From the NCBI RefSeq assembly GCF_000190475.1, contig NZ_AEWH01000032.1, positions 1 through 48,045 on the forward strand: a stretch of DNA of 48,045 bases, read 5' to 3'. A program made the position numbers and the translations under genes. Under the pieces are notes generated by a model that was given only the letters and a program-made list of their open reading frames with translations, was not told the DNA's origin and searched no databases. Shown here piece after piece: positions 44,002-48,045 of the stretch (position 1 is the stretch's first letter; each line of letters starts with the position of its first letter). The stretch comes from Ornithinibacillus scapharcae TW25. Lineage in GTDB: Bacteria > Bacillota > Bacilli > Bacillales > Amphibacillaceae.

Positions 44002-44781
44002 TTAATTACCCTGATAATTTGGGGTTCGTTTTTCTTTAAAGGCATCTAACCCTTCTAGACGATCATTTGTCGGAATGGTTTCTTTATAGCATAGATGTTC
44101 AATCTCTAATGCGTTAGTGAGACTGACTTGCATTCCTTGGTTAATAGCCGTTTTAGCTTGACGCAATGCAATTGGACCGTTCTTTGCAATCGTTTTTGCC
44201 AGATCAAGTACTGTTGTACGTAAACTATCACGCGATGTGATCCCTTCTATTAAACCGATGGCGTTTGCCTCTTCAGCAGTTATTGCTTTTGCTGTATAGA
44301 TTAATTGTTTTGCACGGCCAATACCGATTAGTCTAGGTAAGCGCTGCGTTCCACCTGCTCCTGGGATGATAGCTAATGATGTCTCCGTTAACCCCATTTT
44401 TGCAGTATCGGTCGCTATTCTAATATCACACGCTAATGCCAATTCAAGTCCTCCGCCAAATGCAACCCCGTTTAATGCAGCGATTACAGGGGATTTCATC
44501 TTTTCTACTGCATCAACAGTTTTTCCAATGTAACGTACCGCATCAATAACTTGATCGTTACTCATCCCTCTTCGCTCTTTTAAGTCAGCACCTGCACAAA
44601 AAGCTTTCTCACCAGCACCTGTAATAACCGTACAGTATATTTGCTTGTTTTGATCTATTTCCTGAATAATGCCATATAAATCCTCTAATAATGCTTTCGA
44701 CATAGCATTAGCAGCTTCTGGGCGATTAAGTGTAACAATAGCGACATGGTTATCCAATACCTCTAAGTTTACGAAACTCAT
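44002..44781 (-). CDS. yngF: Enoyl-CoA hydratase family protein (likely methylglutaconyl-CoA hydratase)
   Basis: A 259-residue crotonase-family enzyme. The oxyanion hole segments are KAFCAGADLKE and ALNGVAFGGGLELALACD. The two glutamates expected of a hydratase are both present, one in GGGLELA and one in LTETSLAIIPGAGGTQRL. In the leucine pathway this step hydrates 3-methylglutaconyl-CoA to HMG-CoA; that specificity comes from the operon context and the YngF parallel, not from the motifs. The gene lies between the biotin carrier (17 bp) and the carboxyltransferase. Confidence 0.9.
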   Translation of the reverse strand: MSFVNLEVLDNHVAIVTLNRPEAANAMSKALLEDLYGIIQEIDQNKQIYCTVITGAGEKAFCAGADLKERRGMSNDQVIDAVRYIGKTVDAVEKMKSPVIAALNGVAFGGGLELALACDIRIATDTAKMGLTETSLAIIPGAGGTQRLPRLIGIGRAKQLIYTAKAITAEEANAIGLIEGITSRDSLRTTVLDLAKTIAKNGPIALRQAKTAINQGMQVSLTNALEIEHLCYKETIPTNDRLEGLDAFKEKRTPNYQGN

Positions 44782-44798
44782 GATTACCTCCTAGATTT

Positions 44799-45014
44799 TT
44801 ACGCTTCAATAATGGCGATAACATCACCTTCGTTTACAAAGTCTCCTTCAGCAACTTTAATCTCTTTAACTGTACCGGATTCTTCAGCCGCGATTGGAAT
44901 CTCCATTTTCATAGATTCTAAAATAACAATATCCTGATCTTCTTCTACGGTATCACCTACAGCTACTACTATCTTCCATACATTACCCGCCATCATTGCT
45001 TTAACTTCTTGCAT
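44799..45014 (-). CDS. yngHB: Biotin carboxyl carrier protein (short form)
   Basis: A 71-residue biotinyl domain standing alone. The biotinylation site is ESMKMEI with Lys36, and the flanking flattened-barrel strands (VWKIVVAVGDTVEEDQ, GDFVNEGDVIAIIE) are standard. It lacks the Pro/Ala linker of fatty-acid-synthesis AccB and is the size of the YngHB carriers. It lies between the biotin carboxylase (19 bp) and hydratase genes and transfers carboxybiotin between the two carboxylase halves encoded by its neighbours. Confidence 0.95.
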   Translation of the reverse strand: MQEVKAMMAGNVWKIVVAVGDTVEEDQDIVILESMKMEIPIAAEESGTVKEIKVAEGDFVNEGDVIAIIEA

Positions 45015-45033
45015 ATTAATTCCTCCTAAGTAC

Positions 45034-46383
45034 TTATTTTTTCAATAAATTAAAATGTTCTTCAATGAATTTAGTTGTTGTATTACCTGATAAATACTCT
45101 TGGTGATTGGTAATTTCTATTAGTAACGGGACATTCGTCTTAATTCCTTCAATTCTAGTATTCATTAACGTTTCCCTTAATAGATTAATAGCTTCCTCTC
45201 GTGAAGTCCCTTTCACAATTAGCTTACTAATCATTGGATCATAAAACGGTGTTACATCATAATTACTTGTAACTGCCGACTCTAGTCGTATGTTTTCGCC
45301 TTCTGGTACCTCAAAGGTTGAAATGTAACCAGGTGATGGGAAAAACGTTTTTGGATCCTCTGCATATATCCGTGCTTCGATAGCATGACCATGAATTCGT
45401 AATTCCTCTTGCGTAAAGGATAGTTCTCTCCCATTGGCAATATTGATTTGTTGTTCGACAATATCGATGCCTGTAATTTCTTCTGTTACAGGATGTTCCA
45501 CCTGAATTCTAGTATTCATCTCTAGAAAGTAAAAGTTCTGGTTACTATCCACCAAAAATTCAATCGTACCAGCATTCGTATAGCCCAGCTCTTTAGCGGC
45601 ACTTACAGCTGCTTTTCCCATTCTTTCTCTAGTAGACTCTGAGATAAAAGCGGAAGGTGCTTCTTCGATTACTTTTTGATTTCTACGTTGTATCGAGCAT
45701 TCTCGTTCAAATAAATGAACAATATTCCCATGCTGATCAGCTAATAACTGGATCTCAATATGTCGAGCATGATCAATCTTTTTTTCTAAGAACATAGAAC
45801 CATCACCAAAAAAAGTCTCTGCCCTTTTAGCATTACTATCAAATGCTTTCCGTAATTCGTCATCACTGTTTACAATCTGCATACCAATGCCTCCGCCACC
45901 AGCAGATGCTTTTAGCATAACTGGATAACCAATCGTGTTAGCTATCTCAATTGCCTCTTCAGTCGACTTAACAGCTTCTTCTGTTCCAGGAACAATTGGA
46001 ACATTAGCTTTTTTCATTGCCTTTCTAGCTTCTATCTTACTTCCCATCAAATCCATTACCTTACTTGTAGGACCGATAAAAATAATGCCAGCATCCTCAC
46101 ACTTCTCAGCAAACCTACCATTTTCACTTAGAAAACCATAGCCTGGGTGTATGGCATCAGCACCAGATTCCTTTGCAACGGCAAGGATTTTATCAGCATT
46201 TAAATAGCTTTCATTCACTCTAGGCGGTCCAATCAAATAGCTTTCATCTGCCATTTGAACAAATGGAGCTTTCTCGTCTGCCTCGGAGTACACTGCAACT
46301 GTTTGGATACCCATCTTTTTACAGGTTCTCATAACTCGTAATGCGATTTCTCCTCGGTTTGCAATCAATACCTTTGAAATCAT
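45034..46383 (-). CDS. yngH: Biotin carboxylase subunit
   Basis: A 449-residue ATP-grasp enzyme that carboxylates biotin using ATP and bicarbonate. It opens with KVLIANRGEIALRVMRTCKK and contains KASAGGGGIGMQIV (the glycine-rich ATP lid), ERECSIQRRNQKVIEEAPS and FLEMNTRIQVEHPVTEEITG, all hallmarks of AccC-type proteins. Residue patterns do not separate fatty-acid-synthesis AccC from the methylcrotonyl-CoA enzyme; the adjacent carrier, hydratase and carboxyltransferase genes point to the catabolic version. Confidence 0.95.
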   Translation of the reverse strand: MISKVLIANRGEIALRVMRTCKKMGIQTVAVYSEADEKAPFVQMADESYLIGPPRVNESYLNADKILAVAKESGADAIHPGYGFLSENGRFAEKCEDAGIIFIGPTSKVMDLMGSKIEARKAMKKANVPIVPGTEEAVKSTEEAIEIANTIGYPVMLKASAGGGGIGMQIVNSDDELRKAFDSNAKRAETFFGDGSMFLEKKIDHARHIEIQLLADQHGNIVHLFERECSIQRRNQKVIEEAPSAFISESTRERMGKAAVSAAKELGYTNAGTIEFLVDSNQNFYFLEMNTRIQVEHPVTEEITGIDIVEQQINIANGRELSFTQEELRIHGHAIEARIYAEDPKTFFPSPGYISTFEVPEGENIRLESAVTSNYDVTPFYDPMISKLIVKGTSREEAINLLRETLMNTRIEGIKTNVPLLIEITNHQEYLSGNTTTKFIEEHFNLLKK

Positions 46384-46419
46384 CTCTCCACTCCTAACCG
46401 AATATTTCCTAAAAAATAA

Positions 46420-47562
46420 CTAGCATCCTAGCTGTCTAGCTATGACAAGTCGCTGTACTTCTGAAGTACCTTCCCCGATTTCTAGAAGTTTAGCATCACG
46501 TAGATAACGCTCTACTTCGTATTCACGCATATAGCCATATCCACCATGAATTTGGATAGCTTGGTTAGCAGCTCGGAATGCCGTTTCAGTTGCAAATAAT
46601 TTCGCATAAGCAGACTCTTTCGTAAACGGCTTATCATTATCTTTTAACCATGCGGCTTTATACACCATGTTTCGCGCCAGTTCCACTTCCATGGCGATAT
46701 CAGCTAGCTTGAATTGAATAGCTTGGAAATTTGAAATCGATTGACCGAATTGCTTACGTTCTTTAGCATACTGAAGCGCTTTTTCCAATGATGCTTGTGC
46801 AATTCCTAATCCAAGAGCAGCAATGGAGATTCGACCACCATCTAATGTATATAAGAATTGGCTAAATCCTTTTTTCTCATCACCTAAGAGATTAGATCTT
46901 GGAACACGTACGTTATCCAGTACTATTTCCGCTGTGTCTGATCCACGAACACCCATTTTATCGTAATTACTTGTAATCGTAACGCCAGGTGCATCTGTTG
47001 GAACGATAATAGCAGAGATTATGTTCTTACCTTTTTCGTTTTTTCCCGTTACTGCTGTAACTATCAGTGTTTTGGCAAAGCTTGCATTCGTAATAAAGCA
47101 TTTCTCACCATTAATAATGAAGTCATCTCCATCCACTACTGCAGTGGTTTTCGTACCACCTGCATCAGAGCCTGCATTCGGCTCTGTTAGTCCAAATGAT
47201 CCTAAGGCTTTACCCGATGCTAATGGTGTTAGAAATTCCCTTTTTTGTTCTTCTGTACCAAAGTAGTAAATTGGGCTTGCCCCTAGAGAAACTGCGGCAG
47301 CATAACTTAGTCCAGTACTCCCACATACTCGCCCTATTTCTTCGACAGCAATAGCGTAAGATAAAGTATCTCCTCCAGAACCACCATATTCTTCTGGGAA
47401 TGGTATCCCTAATAATCCTAGTTCACCCATTTGTTCAAAGATATCTAAAGGAAATTTTGCTTCTGTATCAATTTCTATTGTTCTTGGACCTATTACCCCT
47501 TCAGCGAAATCTCGAACCATTTTGCGAATCATCGCTTGTTCTTTTGTTAAATTGAAATCCAT
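46420..47562 (-). CDS. yngJ: Acyl-CoA dehydrogenase (short-chain/isovaleryl-CoA type)
   Basis: A 380-residue FAD enzyme that oxidises short acyl-CoA thioesters and passes electrons to electron-transfer flavoprotein. It carries LTEPNAGSDAGGTKTTA, LDGGRISIAALGLGIAQ and GGYGYMREYEVERYLRDAKLL. The catalytic base is expected at Glu364 in IGEGTSEVQRL, the short- and medium-chain position; human isovaleryl-CoA dehydrogenase uses a different glutamate, and here that other site is Gly243. Isovaleryl-CoA use is thus suggested by the operon, not by the active-site pattern. First gene of the operon, GAGGAGGGG site, with a palindrome just upstream. Confidence 0.93.
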   Translation of the reverse strand: MDFNLTKEQAMIRKMVRDFAEGVIGPRTIEIDTEAKFPLDIFEQMGELGLLGIPFPEEYGGSGGDTLSYAIAVEEIGRVCGSTGLSYAAAVSLGASPIYYFGTEEQKREFLTPLASGKALGSFGLTEPNAGSDAGGTKTTAVVDGDDFIINGEKCFITNASFAKTLIVTAVTGKNEKGKNIISAIIVPTDAPGVTITSNYDKMGVRGSDTAEIVLDNVRVPRSNLLGDEKKGFSQFLYTLDGGRISIAALGLGIAQASLEKALQYAKERKQFGQSISNFQAIQFKLADIAMEVELARNMVYKAAWLKDNDKPFTKESAYAKLFATETAFRAANQAIQIHGGYGYMREYEVERYLRDAKLLEIGEGTSEVQRLVIARQLGC

Positions 47563-47588
47563 TACTTCCCCTCCTCATATATTCAACA

Positions 47589-47606
47589 AGACCGACTGGT
47601 TGGTCT
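47589..47606. promoter_or_regulatory. Probable TetR-type operator ahead of yngJ
   Basis: An 18-bp palindrome, agaccgac-tg-gttggtct, with one imperfect pair, lies 27-44 bases upstream of the yngJ start codon. It is placed between the TetR-family gene and the operon it probably controls. TTTACA (47634-47639, minus strand) could be a -35; the -10 is unclear. Confidence 0.65.
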
Positions 47607-47639
47607 GTTTGTTACTAAAAAATAAACCTTCAGTGTAAA

Positions 47640-48045
47640 CTATTCCGTTATAATAATAGCGCTTTCATTTGAATTATTTAAAATAGACCTCATGATCAAG
47701 TCAACATAAATATCTCCAATTTCATCAATGGATTTTTCTCCTGACTTTTTGTACCATTTATAGGTCCAGTTCACCATACCAAGGATGGCCATGCCAGTGA
47801 TTTCTTCTGATAGATCCTCACGAAATTCTCCGCATCCTTTCCCTTCACGGATGGTATCGATAATAATATCTTTGAATTGGTCTCGTTTCTTTTTGATTAA
47901 TTCTTCATAGTTGGCTTTTAAATAAACATTTTCCTGATAAAAAACAGAGATGTGTGGTTTATACAGATCAAATACTTGTACAAAGCTTTTAATGATAGCT
48001 TGTAGTTTTCTTGTAGGAGATTCATAGTGTTTTTTGCTATGTATG
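47640..48045 (-). CDS. TetR-family transcriptional regulator, C-terminal part (cut by right edge)
   Basis: The frame is open to the window edge and ends with TAG at 47640-47642, giving the last 135 residues. The helix-turn-helix lies outside the window. What is visible is the ligand-binding domain: alternating helices with KLQAIIKSFVQVFDLYKPH, NYEELIKKKRDQFKDIII, EEITGMAILGMVNWTYKWYK and IGDIYVDLIMRSIL. This is close in style to the FadR/KstR2-type TetR proteins that respond to acyl-CoA. It is on the same strand as, and upstream of, the catabolic operon, with a palindromic site between them. Acyl-CoA-responsive repression is likely but not shown. Confidence 0.85.
   Translation of the reverse strand, partial: IHSKKHYESPTRKLQAIIKSFVQVFDLYKPHISVFYQENVYLKANYEELIKKKRDQFKDIIIDTIREGKGCGEFREDLSEEITGMAILGMVNWTYKWYKKSGEKSIDEIGDIYVDLIMRSILNNSNESAIIITE

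Noticed and set aside
1-48045. CRISPR arrays, tRNA or rRNA genes, complete insertion sequences, prophage or toxin-antitoxin modules
   Set aside because: No direct-repeat arrays, cloverleaf-like sequences, transposase frames with terminal repeats or phage genes were seen when reading the window.

Overview
The window comes from a low-GC Gram-positive spore-former, most likely a Bacillaceae member of the Oceanobacillus/Virgibacillus/Gracilibacillus type. Support: A+T-rich codon use, strong AGGAGG-type ribosome binding sites with frequent TTG and GTG starts, a T-box riboswitch, lipoproteins, and synteny blocks known from Bacillus subtilis (dynA-ypcP and the yngJ-H-HB-F-E leucine block). Nearly everything is on the minus strand. 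Plus-strand exceptions are the citrate synthase at the left edge, a gluzincin-type lipoprotein, the GH4 6-phospho-beta-glucosidase licH, a YkuK-like protein and a tiny Asn-rich gene.

Layout. 1-4249: end of a citrate synthase, a decayed zone with two acetyltransferase relics, an MDR oxidoreductase and an SDR-like protein. 4250-7800: a sparse gap, a metallopeptidase-like lipoprotein and licH with a possible regulator relic. 7915-11717: a six-gene operon of two small membrane proteins, CcdA, a ResA/TlpA-like thioredoxin, a response regulator and a histidine kinase, probably an envelope thiol-redox module. 11957-19469: GapN, a VWA lipoprotein, a small membrane protein that appears to start at ATA, a frameshifted NUDIX gene, a PspC protein, a lipoprotein plus alpha/beta hydrolase pair, an APH-like kinase and a HIT protein. 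19697-21245: an MFS exporter behind a complete T-box leader whose specifier reads GCA (Ala); its best start is ATT.

21258-33562 is a contiguous, mostly overlapping minus-strand operon: a secreted/membrane protein split by a one-base frameshift, an ABC ATPase, an ABC-2 permease, a coiled-coil protein with a Gly/Ser/Asn-rich linker, a MoxR AAA+ ATPase, a DUF58 protein, a BatA-like VWA protein and a large double-VWA membrane protein. MoxR-DUF58-VWA sets are known; coupling to a dedicated ABC transporter and the coiled-coil protein is the best candidate here for an under-described system.

33895-42172: YkuK-like, AlkD-like, LysM-CAP, CPBP protease, Asn-rich protein, YpcP exonuclease, the double dynamin DynA and a CBS protein. 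42453-48045: a leucine/isovalerate catabolic operon (carboxyltransferase, hydratase, biotin carrier, biotin carboxylase, acyl-CoA dehydrogenase) behind an 18-bp palindrome and a TetR-family gene cut by the right edge.

Several genes are damaged: the GNAT, maltose-acetyltransferase-like and NUDIX genes and the first gene of the VWA operon. Two of the lesions lie in homopolymer runs, so sequencing error must be excluded. All assignments come from reading the sequence and remembered family motifs; no search was run.
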